NCBI RefSeq assembly: GCF_008704555.1
Contig: NZ_CP023702.1
Location: 4,030,001-4,094,000 of the forward strand
Reading direction: 5' to 3'
Origin: Streptomyces nitrosporeus
GTDB taxonomy: Bacteria > Actinomycetota > Actinomycetes > Streptomycetales > Streptomycetaceae
DNA length: 64,000 bases
The position numbers and the translations under genes are program-made. Of this stretch, positions 56,746 through 64,000 are shown piece by piece; the first letter of the stretch is position 1, and the number at the start of each line of letters is the position of its first letter. A model generated the notes under the pieces. That model had not been told where the DNA came from, ran no database searches, and saw only the letters and a program-made list of their open reading frames with translations.

Positions 56746-58029
56746 GTGCCCGCACTTGTGCTGCTCGGTGCTCAGTGGGGTGACGAGGGCAAGGGGAAGG
56801 CCACCGACCTCCTCGGTGGATCCGTCGACTATGTGGTGCGATACCAGGGCGGCAACAACGCCGGCCACACGGTTGTCGTAGGCGACCAGAAGTACGCACT
56901 GCATCTCCTCCCCTCCGGAATCCTTTCGCCGGGGTGTACCCCGGTCATCGGTAACGGTGTCGTCGTCGACCCGGCGGTCCTGCTCTCCGAGCTGAGCGGT
57001 CTGAACGACCGGGGCGTCGACACGTCCAAGCTCCTGATCAGTGGCAACGCCCATTTGATCACTCCGTACAACGTCACCGTCGACAAGGTGACGGAACGCT
57101 TCCTCGGCAAGCGGAAGATCGGTACGACCGGCCGCGGCATCGGCCCGACGTACGCCGACAAGATCAACCGTGTCGGGATCCGCGTCCAGGACCTCTACGA
57201 CGAGTCGATCCTGACGCAGAAGGTCGAGGCGGCGCTGGAGCAGAAGAACCAGCTGCTGGCCAAGGTCTTCAACCGGCGGGCGATCGACGCGGAGAAGATC
57301 GTCGAGGAGATGCTCCAGTACGCGGAGCAGCTGAAGCCGTACGTCGCCGACACGACGCTGATCCTGAACAACGCCATCGACGACGGCAAGGTGGTCCTCT
57401 TCGAGGGCGGCCAGGGCACGCTGCTCGACGTCGACCACGGCACGTACCCCTTCGTCACCTCCTCGAACCCGACCGCCGGCGGTGCCTGCACCGGCGCCGG
57501 CGTGGGCCCCACGAAGATCTCCCGGGTCATCGGGATCCTCAAGGCCTACACGACGCGCGTCGGCGCCGGCCCGTTCCCGACGGAGCTGCTCGACGAGGAC
57601 GGCGAGGCGCTGCGGCGCATCGGCGGCGAGCGCGGGGTCACCACCGGCCGCGACCGCCGCTGCGGCTGGTTCGACGCCCCGATCGCGCGGTACGCGACCC
57701 GGGTCAACGGCCTCACCGACTTCTTCCTCACCAAGCTGGACGTGCTGACCGGCTGGGAGCGGATCCCGGTGTGCGTGGCGTACGAGATCGACGGCAAGCG
57801 CGTCGAGGAACTCCCTTACAACCAGACCGACTTCCACCACGCGAAGCCGATCTACGAGATGCTGCCCGGCTGGTCCGAGGACATCACGAAGGCCAAGACC
57901 TTCGCCGACCTGCCGAAGAACGCGCAGGGGTACGTGAAGGCGCTGGAGGAGATGTCCGGCGCCCCGATCTCGGCGATCGGTGTCGGCCCCGGCCGGACCG
58001 AGACCATCGAGATCAACTCCTTCCTGTAG
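56746..58029 (+). CDS. purA: Adenylosuccinate synthetase
   Basis: 427 aa; GTG start. Signatures QWGDEGKGKATDLL (P-loop-like), GNNAGHTVVVG, GPTYADKINRVGIR and FEGGQGTLLDVDHG. Joins IMP and aspartate with GTP on the way to AMP. A single housekeeping gene with its own terminator. Confidence 0.96.
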   Translation: MPALVLLGAQWGDEGKGKATDLLGGSVDYVVRYQGGNNAGHTVVVGDQKYALHLLPSGILSPGCTPVIGNGVVVDPAVLLSELSGLNDRGVDTSKLLISGNAHLITPYNVTVDKVTERFLGKRKIGTTGRGIGPTYADKINRVGIRVQDLYDESILTQKVEAALEQKNQLLAKVFNRRAIDAEKIVEEMLQYAEQLKPYVADTTLILNNAIDDGKVVLFEGGQGTLLDVDHGTYPFVTSSNPTAGGACTGAGVGPTKISRVIGILKAYTTRVGAGPFPTELLDEDGEALRRIGGERGVTTGRDRRCGWFDAPIARYATRVNGLTDFFLTKLDVLTGWERIPVCVAYEIDGKRVEELPYNQTDFHHAKPIYEMLPGWSEDITKAKTFADLPKNAQGYVKALEEMSGAPISAIGVGPGRTETIEINSFL

Positions 58030-58040
58030 GAGCGGCCGGT

Positions 58041-58086
58041 ACGAAGGGCCCCGGCGGGCGTGTACGCGCCCACCGGGGCCCTTCGT
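58041..58086. terminator. Terminator between purA and the kinase gene
   Basis: Arms 58041-58060 and 58067-58086 (ACGAAGGGCCCCGG... and ...CCGGGGCCCTTCGT) pair over 20 bp with one C/A mismatch. It separates two convergent genes. Confidence 0.85.
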
Positions 58087-58100
58087 GTGCCGCGGGCCGG

Positions 58101-60395
58101 TCAGTTCACCCTGCGGTAGGTGAGCGGTTCCTCGCCGTCGTCCGAGTCCAGCCAGGTGAGCGAGAGCCCGTCGGCCCCCTTCATCTGCACCAGGCGGGAG
58201 CCGTCGTCGTCGCACTTGTCCTCGGGTTCCGCCGCCGTCACGATCCGGGGGCCGAGCCGAAGCTCCTCGCTGTTGGCGTACACGAGGACGCTCTCCTCCT
58301 CGCAGTGGTGGGAGGGGCCGTCGCTGGTGTACTTGGCGACGACCTCCCCGTAGGCGCCCTGGCTCAGCACCAGGCTGGTCTCCTCGGTGTCCGGTGAACT
58401 GCCCGTCGCCACGTACTCCCAGGTGCCGAGGAACTCCGCGGGGATGGGGGTGGCGTTCTCGGTGGCCTTGGTGAGCACCGCCGTCTCACCCCCGTCGGCG
58501 GTCCAGATGAGCGTGGAGTCGTCCGACGCGCGGATCGTCTGCCGTCCCCCGTCGGAGCACTGGTCCTCGGGGCTGCTGCTGGTCGCCCGGGTGTCGAGCA
58601 CCATCAGGTTGTCGAACGAGACCAGTTCGCCGGAGCCGGTGCACAGCGCCGAGTCGAAGGAGTTGAAGGTGGTCACGACATCGGCACCCACATTGCCCTG
58701 GGTGATGGTGATGCGGCGGAAGGCGAGGAGGTCGCCCTCCTCGTCCTTGCTGGTCCCCTCCCAGACACCCAGGTAGTCGGGCGCGATGATGCCCTCCACC
58801 GCGCCGGACGGGGCGGAGGAGGCCGCCGCGGACGGGGACGCCGTGTCCGGGGAGGAGGGTTCCTCGGACGGCGTCCCCTCCGTCTCCCGCGAACTCGGCG
58901 AAGCCGCCGCCTTGCCGTCCTTGGAGCCGGTGTCGTCCGACCCGAACTGCACGGCCGCGTAGGTGATCCCGCCGGCGGCCAACGCCACGGCGGCCACCGC
59001 CGCGGTGACGATCAGCGCCGTACGCCGGCGCGTCGAGGAGGGTGCCGCGGGCCCCGGACCGCCCGGCGGAACGCCGAGGTCGGCGGGGGTGGTGAGGGGT
59101 GCGCCGAAGACACCGAGCGGGGCGGGCGTGCCGGGCGGGGTGGTGCCGGGGCCGCCGGGCGGTGTCCCCTCGGGCCCGGGGCCCGGGACGGACGGGGTCG
59201 CGGAGGCCGGTGCCGGGTCCGGGCCGGCGAGAGGCGTGGCGGGGGGTGCGGCCGCCGGGTACGCGGGGGCGGCGGACGGCAGAGGTGTGGGCTCCGCGGC
59301 CGGCGGCGGGGCGACGGGAGGCGGCGGTGTGTGCGCCGCGGGCGGCAGGGCCGAGGGCGCCGAGGACGGCGGGGGAGTGGGCGGCGCCGCGGGGAGCGGT
59401 GGCACCGCCCCGGTCGTGGGCGCGGCGGACGGCGGGGGCGGTGTCGCACCCGGGGGCGGACCGGCGGGCCTGGCGGGGACCCGCTGCGCCGGGCCGTCGG
59501 AGTCCAGCAGTTCCGCTGCCTTGCGGCCGAGTTCGGCGATCAGCCCGGCCGGCAGCCACGGCTCGGTGTCCCCCTCGGCCTCCTGGGTACGGCTGACGAC
59601 CTCCTGGGGGGACGGGCGGTCGGCCGGGTTCTTCGCGAGGCAGGCGCGCACCAGCCCCTCCAGGCCCTCGGGCAGCCCTTCGAGGTCCGGTTCCTCCTGG
59701 GCGATGCGGTACATGACCGCGTGCATCCCGCTCTCCGACGAGCCGAACGGGTGCCTCCGCGTCCCGGCGAACGCCAGCACCGACCCCAGGGAGAAGACGT
59801 CGCTGACCGGGGTGAGGGTCTCACCGCGGACCTGCTCGGGCGACATGTAACCGGGCGAGCCGATCACCGCCCCGGTGCGCGTCAGCTTGCCGTCCGCGGT
59901 CACCGCGTCCAGGGCGCGGGCGATCCCGAAGTCGATGACCCGGGGCCCGTCGATGGTCACCAGCACGTTGGCGGGCTTGAGGTCGCGGTGGATCAGTCCG
60001 GCCGTGTGGACCGCCGTGAGCGCCTGGGCGAGCCGGTGGCCCAGGATGCGCACCGAACGCTCCGGCAGCGGCCCCTCCTGGCCCGCGAGCACCGCGTGCA
60101 GCGAGGGCCCGGGGACGTACGCCGTCGCGACCCAGGGCGCGGCGGCATCGGTGTCCGCGTCCAGGACGGCCGCGGTCCACAGCCCGCCGACCCGGCGGGC
60201 GGCCGCGATCTCCTGGGCGAAGCGCCTGCGGAACTCCGGCTCCGTGGCGAGCTCGGAACGCACGAGCTTGACGGCTACGGTCCGCCCGCCGCCGGAACGC
60301 GCCAGATATACCTCGCCCATACCGCCTGCTCCCAGGCGGGCGAGGAGGCGGTAGGGGCCGATGTGTGACGGGTCGTCATGTGTCAGCTGATCCAC
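58101..60395 (-). CDS. Membrane Ser/Thr protein kinase
   Basis: 764 aa from GTG 60395 (GAGGA upstream). PknB-type kinase domain (about 14-270): GAGGMGEVYLA, VAVKLV (Lys), HRDLKPANVLV, DFGIARAL and SPGYMSPEQ. A Pro/Ala-rich linker (about 310-490) leads to one transmembrane helix (TALIVTAAVAAVALAAGG) and an external domain of two related beta repeats (DYLGVWEGT... and EFLGTWEYV...) with Cys pairs. The external part may sense wall or carbohydrate. It is divergent from the chitinases. Confidence 0.9.
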   Translation of the reverse strand: MDQLTHDDPSHIGPYRLLARLGAGGMGEVYLARSGGGRTVAVKLVRSELATEPEFRRRFAQEIAAARRVGGLWTAAVLDADTDAAAPWVATAYVPGPSLHAVLAGQEGPLPERSVRILGHRLAQALTAVHTAGLIHRDLKPANVLVTIDGPRVIDFGIARALDAVTADGKLTRTGAVIGSPGYMSPEQVRGETLTPVSDVFSLGSVLAFAGTRRHPFGSSESGMHAVMYRIAQEEPDLEGLPEGLEGLVRACLAKNPADRPSPQEVVSRTQEAEGDTEPWLPAGLIAELGRKAAELLDSDGPAQRVPARPAGPPPGATPPPPSAAPTTGAVPPLPAAPPTPPPSSAPSALPPAAHTPPPPVAPPPAAEPTPLPSAAPAYPAAAPPATPLAGPDPAPASATPSVPGPGPEGTPPGGPGTTPPGTPAPLGVFGAPLTTPADLGVPPGGPGPAAPSSTRRRTALIVTAAVAAVALAAGGITYAAVQFGSDDTGSKDGKAAASPSSRETEGTPSEEPSSPDTASPSAAASSAPSGAVEGIIAPDYLGVWEGTSKDEEGDLLAFRRITITQGNVGADVVTTFNSFDSALCTGSGELVSFDNLMVLDTRATSSSPEDQCSDGGRQTIRASDDSTLIWTADGGETAVLTKATENATPIPAEFLGTWEYVATGSSPDTEETSLVLSQGAYGEVVAKYTSDGPSHHCEEESVLVYANSEELRLGPRIVTAAEPEDKCDDDGSRLVQMKGADGLSLTWLDSDDGEEPLTYRRVN

Positions 60396-60620
60396 GCCCG
60401 GATCCTCGCACAACGGCCCCTGTCCGGGCGCCGGGAAGGCGCGCTGTGGTGCAGTTCCGTTACCGAGAGGGCGCCGGTGTGCCCGGAGTGCGCGATTCCG
60501 CCACCGGGCCAGGGGAGGGCGGAGGGGCCGGACCCGTGGGCCGCGAGGAACCGGCCCGGGGTCCCACTGCTTCCGGCCCCGGATCCGCCGCTTCCGGCTC
60601 GGGGAGCCGTAACGAGGGGC
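60396..60620. other. Intergenic region upstream of the kinase and chitinases
   Basis: No gene. It presumably holds the kinase promoter on the minus strand and, at its right end, the first chitinase promoter listed at 60621. Confidence 0.5.
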
Positions 60621-60652
60621 AATGGTCCAGACCTTGACAGGTCCAGACCATT
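60621..60652 (+). promoter_or_regulatory. Chitinase operator and -35 box, first copy
   Basis: AATGGTCCAGACC (60621-60633), TTGACA (60634-60639), GGTCCAGACCATT (60640-60652): a perfect 13-bp palindrome with a consensus -35 in the middle. TGGTCCAGACCT-type repeats at this place are the known control element of Streptomyces chitinase genes (induction by chitin, repression by glucose). A -10-like TTCAGT follows at 60657. Confidence 0.9.
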
Positions 60653-60727
60653 CGGATTCAGTGTCCGGCACCCGTCAAGTCGGCCCGCCGAACCGTCCGG
60701 TGCGCCGCGCCGAAGGAGTGAGCAGCG

Positions 60728-61612
60728 CTGAAACGCATCAAGAGGTTCCTGACCGTCCTGAGCGCGGTCGTCGCCGCGGCCGCCGCGCTCCCCCAGGCCG
60801 CCACGGCCGCCGCCGCTCCCGCCGCGGCCACCCAGGCGTGCGCCCCCACCTGGAACGCGACCACGGCGTACACGGCGGGTGGCACGGTCTCCCACCACGG
60901 GCGCAACTGGAGCGCCAAGTGGTGGACGCAGAACGAGAATCCCGGCGCCACGACCGTCTGGTCGGACCGGGGGGCGTGTACGGGCGGGGAGCAGGACTTC
61001 GTCATCAGCGAGGAGCAGTTCGACGAGATCTTCCCGGACCGCCACCCCTTCTACACCTACCAGGGGCTCGTCGACGCGCTGCACGCCTATCCGCGCTTCG
61101 CCAACACCGGGACGCCGCAGACCCGGGCCCGGGAGGCGGCCGCCTTCCTGACGCACGCCGACTTCGAGTCGGTCGGCCTGCGGTACGTCAAGGAGATCAA
61201 CGAGGCCAACTACTGGCGCAAGTGCGACTACAGCCAGCCGTACGGCTGCCCGGCGGGGCAGGCGGCGTACTACGGCCGGGGACCGATCATGTTCAGCTGG
61301 AACTTCAACTACAAGGCGGCCGGTGACGCGCTCGGCCTGGACCTGCTGAACGATCCGTGGCTGGTCGAGCGGGACCCGTCCGTGGCCTGGCAGACCGCCC
61401 TCTGGTACTGGAACACCCAGAACGGCCCCGGCACGATGACCTCCCACGAGGCGATGGTGGGCGGTGCCGGCTTCGGCGAGACCATCCGCTCGCTGAACGG
61501 GGCGCTGGAGTGCGACGGCGGCAACCCCGGATCGGTCGAGGCGCGGGTCGCCCGCTACGAGCGGATCACCGGCATCGTCGGTACCGCACCCGGGTCCGGT
61601 CTCACCTGCTGA
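60728..61612 (+). CDS. GH19 chitinase with a rare CTG start
   Basis: 294 aa if translation begins at CTG 60728 (AAGGAG nine bases upstream). The upstream in-frame stop is at 60719 and no ATG, GTG or TTG lies between, so CTG is the only reasonable start. Signal peptide (FLTVLSAVVAAAAALPQAATA), a CBM5/12-type chitin-binding module (WNATTAYTAGGTVSHHGRNW) and a GH19 domain ending GSGLTC. The catalytic segment reads HADFESVGLRYVKE: both Glu are kept nine apart, but the usual HETGG is changed. Tandem with the next gene. Confidence 0.85.
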   Translation: MKRIKRFLTVLSAVVAAAAALPQAATAAAAPAAATQACAPTWNATTAYTAGGTVSHHGRNWSAKWWTQNENPGATTVWSDRGACTGGEQDFVISEEQFDEIFPDRHPFYTYQGLVDALHAYPRFANTGTPQTRAREAAAFLTHADFESVGLRYVKEINEANYWRKCDYSQPYGCPAGQAAYYGRGPIMFSWNFNYKAAGDALGLDLLNDPWLVERDPSVAWQTALWYWNTQNGPGTMTSHEAMVGGAGFGETIRSLNGALECDGGNPGSVEARVARYERITGIVGTAPGSGLTC

Positions 61613-61644
61613 ACCGGCCGAACTCACCCTGAAGAATGAAGTGT

Positions 61645-61672
61645 TGGTCTAGACCTTGACAGGTCCAGACCA
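61645..61672 (+). promoter_or_regulatory. Chitinase operator and -35 box, second copy
   Basis: TGGTCTAGACC (61645-61655), TTGACA (61656-61661), GGTCCAGACCA (61662-61672). One base differs from the first copy. A -10-like TTGAGT follows at 61680. Both chitinases thus share one control. Confidence 0.9.
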
Positions 61673-61744
61673 CTCTCGCTTGAGTAGGGACACCCCCATG
61701 GCGGCGTACGCCCGTCGGCGGCGCCGCGCCGAAGGAGTGATCAC

Positions 61745-62629
61745 GTGTTCAGACGTGTCATCGGCCTGTTCACCGCGCTGGCCGCGGTCGTCGCCGCTTT
61801 CGTCCTGCTCCCCGCCGCCACCGCCTCGGCGGCCGCCTGCGCCACGCCCTGGAGCTCCTCGTCCGTCTACGTAGGAGGCCAGACGGCCTCGTACAACGGG
61901 CACAACTGGTCCGCCAAGTGGTGGACGCAGAACGAGAAGCCGGGCTCCACCCAGGTCTGGGCCGACCAGGGCACCTGCGGTGGCGGCGGAACCGAGGAGC
62001 CGAACCCCACGGGCTTCGTCGTCAGCGAGGCGCAGTTCAACCAGATGTTCCCGAACCGGAATTCCTTCTACACCTACAGCGGTCTCACCGCGGCCCTGAG
62101 CGCCTACCCGGGCTTCGCGAACACGGGCAGCGACACCGTCAAGAAGCAGGAGGCGGCGGCCTTCCTCGCCAACGTCAGCCACGAGACCGGCGGTCTGGTG
62201 CACATCGTCGAGCAGAACACCGCCAACTACCCGCACTACTGCGACACCACCCAGTCCTACGGGTGCCCGGCCGGCCAGGCCGCCTACTACGGCCGCGGCC
62301 CCATCCAGCTCAGCTGGAACTTCAACTACAAGGCCGCCGGTGACGCCCTCGGCATCGACCTGCTCGGCAACCCCTGGCAGGTCGAGCAGAACGCCTCCGT
62401 GGCCTGGAAGACCGGTCTCTGGTACTGGAACACCCAGAACGGCCCCGGCACCATGACCCCCCACAACGCCATGGTGAACGGCGCCGGCTTCGGCGAGACC
62501 ATCCGGTCGATCAACGGCAGCCTGGAGTGCAACGGCGGCAACCCCGCCCAGGTCCAGAGCCGTATCTCCAAGTACCAGGCGTTCGTCCAGATCCTCGGCA
62601 CCACGCCCGGCTCCAACCTGAGCTGCTGA
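61745..62629 (+). CDS. GH19 chitinase with chitin-binding domain
   Basis: 294 aa; GTG start. Signal peptide (FTALAAVVAAFVLLPAATAS), CBM5/12-type module (ATPWSSSSVYVGGQTASYNG, WSAKWWTQNEKPG), short GGGGTEEPNP linker, then GH19 catalytic domain with HETGG (Glu acid) and IVEQN (Glu base), YGRGPIQLSWNFNYK and C-terminal GSNLSC. It should cleave chitin outside the cell. Same architecture as the gene before it; clearly a tandem duplication. Confidence 0.95.
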   Translation: MFRRVIGLFTALAAVVAAFVLLPAATASAAACATPWSSSSVYVGGQTASYNGHNWSAKWWTQNEKPGSTQVWADQGTCGGGGTEEPNPTGFVVSEAQFNQMFPNRNSFYTYSGLTAALSAYPGFANTGSDTVKKQEAAAFLANVSHETGGLVHIVEQNTANYPHYCDTTQSYGCPAGQAAYYGRGPIQLSWNFNYKAAGDALGIDLLGNPWQVEQNASVAWKTGLWYWNTQNGPGTMTPHNAMVNGAGFGETIRSINGSLECNGGNPAQVQSRISKYQAFVQILGTTPGSNLSC

Positions 62630-62649
62630 ACCCGGTCCCACCTTGAGGA

Positions 62650-62685
62650 GGGGGGCGTGTCCGGCGGCGGCCGGACGCGCCCCCC
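62650..62685 (+). terminator. Terminator after the chitinases
   Basis: GGGGGGCGTGTCCGGC pairs with GCCGGACGCGCCCCCC (one mismatch), about 20 bases after the stop. Confidence 0.75.
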
Positions 62686-62726
62686 GATTCGTTCCCGGGG
62701 CAGGGCGGTTGGCAGGATCACCGCCC

Positions 62727-63209
62727 ATGACCACGGACAGCGCCACACCCCCCGCTCCCGGGCCCGGGAGCGCACTCGCTCTGATCGACGACGCCCTCGC
62801 CCGCCCCTTCCCGGCCGGGGAGGAGAGCGAGGACAACGGCGTACGCAGCAGTGGACCGGGCCACCACCTGCTGATCCTGCGGGCGAGCCGGGACTTCTGG
62901 GACGATCGGTCCCTGGAGACGGTGGAGCCCGCCGAGCAGGAGATCGAGGAGGAGTTCAGCCTGCTGGCAAGCGCGTTGAGCGAACGGTGGGGTGAGCCGG
63001 AGACCGTCGAGCTCTGGCCCTACCTGGAGGAGGACGGCCCGACGCCGGAACCCGTGTCCCAGCTCAGCAACCTGGCCGGCAGCATGCAGGTCTGGCGGCT
63101 GCCGGACCGCGGCGGGCGGTGGCTGGGCCTGGCGGTGGGCCAGGCGGACCCCGAGTTCCCGATCTGGCTGCTCGCCGCCGTCGGCGAGGACTCCGTCCTG
63201 CCAGGCTGA
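62727..63209 (+). CDS. Hypothetical protein
   Basis: 160 aa from ATG 62727. Acidic, soluble: ALALIDDALARPFPAGEESE, then WDDRSLETVEPAEQEIEEEF and GLAVGQADPEFPIWLLAAVG. The pattern is that of a small actinobacterial family of unknown function, with no catalytic motif seen. Confidence 0.65.
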   Translation: MTTDSATPPAPGPGSALALIDDALARPFPAGEESEDNGVRSSGPGHHLLILRASRDFWDDRSLETVEPAEQEIEEEFSLLASALSERWGEPETVELWPYLEEDGPTPEPVSQLSNLAGSMQVWRLPDRGGRWLGLAVGQADPEFPIWLLAAVGEDSVLPG

Positions 63210-63666
63210 ACGGGAGACGGCGGAGCGGGGGCGAGACGGCCCGGACGAGGGCACGACGGCCCGGACGAGGGCACGACGGCCCGGACGAGCGGGAGACGGC
63301 CGGGAGATGAGGGGGAGACGGCCGGTGCGGCGCGGTGCCGGGCGGCTCTCCGGGCCGTCACCGGCGGCCGGCGACAGCGACCACCCCCGTGGGCCGCTGT
63401 CGCCGTACCCCCGGCACGGGCGCCCTCCGGCACCACGGGCGTCCGTGTGGCGCCTCGGTGCTCTTCGGAGTCCTGGATCCGGGACGTTCCCCGACGTCCC
63501 CCGACGTTCCCCGAACGTCCCGGAACACCCTGGGGACTCTAGGGGGGCGGGGCCGGGAACCGGGAGATTCAATTCGCACGGTGAGATTGCAGGGGGGTAT
63601 CAGAGCGCACAGCGAACCGGTAGCCTGCACTCCGGTTTGCCGAGCGGAGCGTGGAGCGGGGGACGG
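63210..63666. other. Intergenic region with tandem repeats
   Basis: A 20-bp unit CCGGACGAGGGCACGACGGC occurs at 63241-63260 and 63261-63280, with a diverged third copy at 63281-63300. Short CCCCGACGT-type repeats occur at 63485-63520. No gene or clear promoter was found before the gene at 63667. Confidence 0.65.
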
Positions 63667-64000
63667 GTGCACACGCGGGAACGGGCCGACGACGTGCTGC
63701 GGATGCACCGGCTGACACGCACGGGCGGATCGCCGGAGCTGCTGCGCTGGCTGGCCCAGCGGTCGGACGGGTGGGCCGGACTGCTGGACTGCGACGGCAC
63801 GGTGCTCCAGGGCGTGTCCGGGACCGCCCGGTGGCCGGGCCAGGACGCCGCCGCGCTCGCCTCCCGCGCGGCACGGGAACTGACGGTGCGCGGGGCGCGC
63901 GCCTATTCGCTGGAGACCGAGGAGTGCACGGCCCTGCTGCTCCCGCTCGACGACGTACCCGAGGACCGCGGCACCCTCCTCGCGGTCGTGGCGCCGCGGC
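63667..64000 (+). CDS. Start of a possible PucR-like regulator, cut by the window edge
   Basis: 111 codons from GTG 63667, running off the right edge. It begins with HTRERADDVLRMHRLTRTGG and WLAQRSDGWAGLLDCDGTVL, a GAF/PucR-type N-terminal pattern (own-description of a stored signal domain is tentative). High third-position GC confirms coding. The HTH region would lie outside the window. Confidence 0.6.
   Translation, partial: MHTRERADDVLRMHRLTRTGGSPELLRWLAQRSDGWAGLLDCDGTVLQGVSGTARWPGQDAAALASRAARELTVRGARAYSLETEECTALLLPLDDVPEDRGTLLAVVAPR

Overview
The window is very GC-rich actinobacterial DNA, almost certainly from a Streptomyces chromosome: third codon positions are nearly all G or C, ATGA/GTGA start-stop overlaps are common, and there are GH19 chitinases under chitinase-type promoters, a Ser/Thr kinase and kynurenine genes. 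From memory, gene order on the right (aminotransferase, DUF2617, spermidine-synthase-like, SRPBCC, pyrE, fba, DUF3151, kynA, kynU, purA) resembles the S. coelicolor SCO36xx region. No rRNA, tRNA or CRISPR array was seen.

Bases 192-30071 are one integrative, probably mobilizable element (IME). It carries a large serine integrase at its left end and is bounded by a 13-bp direct repeat (attL 192-204, attR 30059-30071). It splits a class I/II aminotransferase gene: the 3' part lies at 1-204 and the 5' part at 30072-30809, both on the minus strand. The target matches, from memory, the phage TG1 attB site in the dapC/SCO3658-type gene. The element carries its own intact aminotransferase (28781-29950) just inside attR, and the att core in that copy differs at two positions.

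Element layout. (1) 228-8574, maintenance and transfer: integrase, a winged-helix replication-type protein with iteron-like repeats inside its gene, a zinc-finger protein, a membrane protein, MobC, relaxase and a ParB-like protein. No FtsK/TraB translocase or type IV secretion gene is present, so transfer would need a helper. (2) 8887-17401, cargo cluster A: XRE/TPR regulator, two small unknown proteins, Asp/Asn beta-hydroxylase-like dioxygenase, nucleotidyltransferase, LOG-type nucleotide phosphoribohydrolase, orotate-PRTase-like protein, HAD phosphatase and a full-length second alanyl-tRNA synthetase with a structured leader. Its function is unknown to me and it is the best candidate for an undescribed pathway. 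(3) 18469-25519, defence island: m5C methyltransferase, Vsr endonuclease and NaeI-type restriction enzyme, a small AbrB-like protein, and a three-gene operon of HNH-like, ParB-like and SNF2-type helicase proteins. (4) 25801-28631: HTH protein, small membrane protein, IS5-family transposase and a convergent unknown gene. (5) The rescue aminotransferase.

The host region from 30072 onward is ordinary chromosome: polyamine-synthase-like membrane protein, aldose epimerase, pyrE, class II aldolase, tryptophan catabolism (kynA, kynU, possible arylformamidase at 47646), cell-envelope genes (L,D-transpeptidase, FemX-type ligase, MurJ flippase), two two-component systems, a P450, an ABC exporter with divergent MarR-type regulator, a diacylglycerol-kinase-like protein, purA, a Ser/Thr kinase, tandem GH19 chitinases and the start of a possible PucR-like gene running off the right edge.
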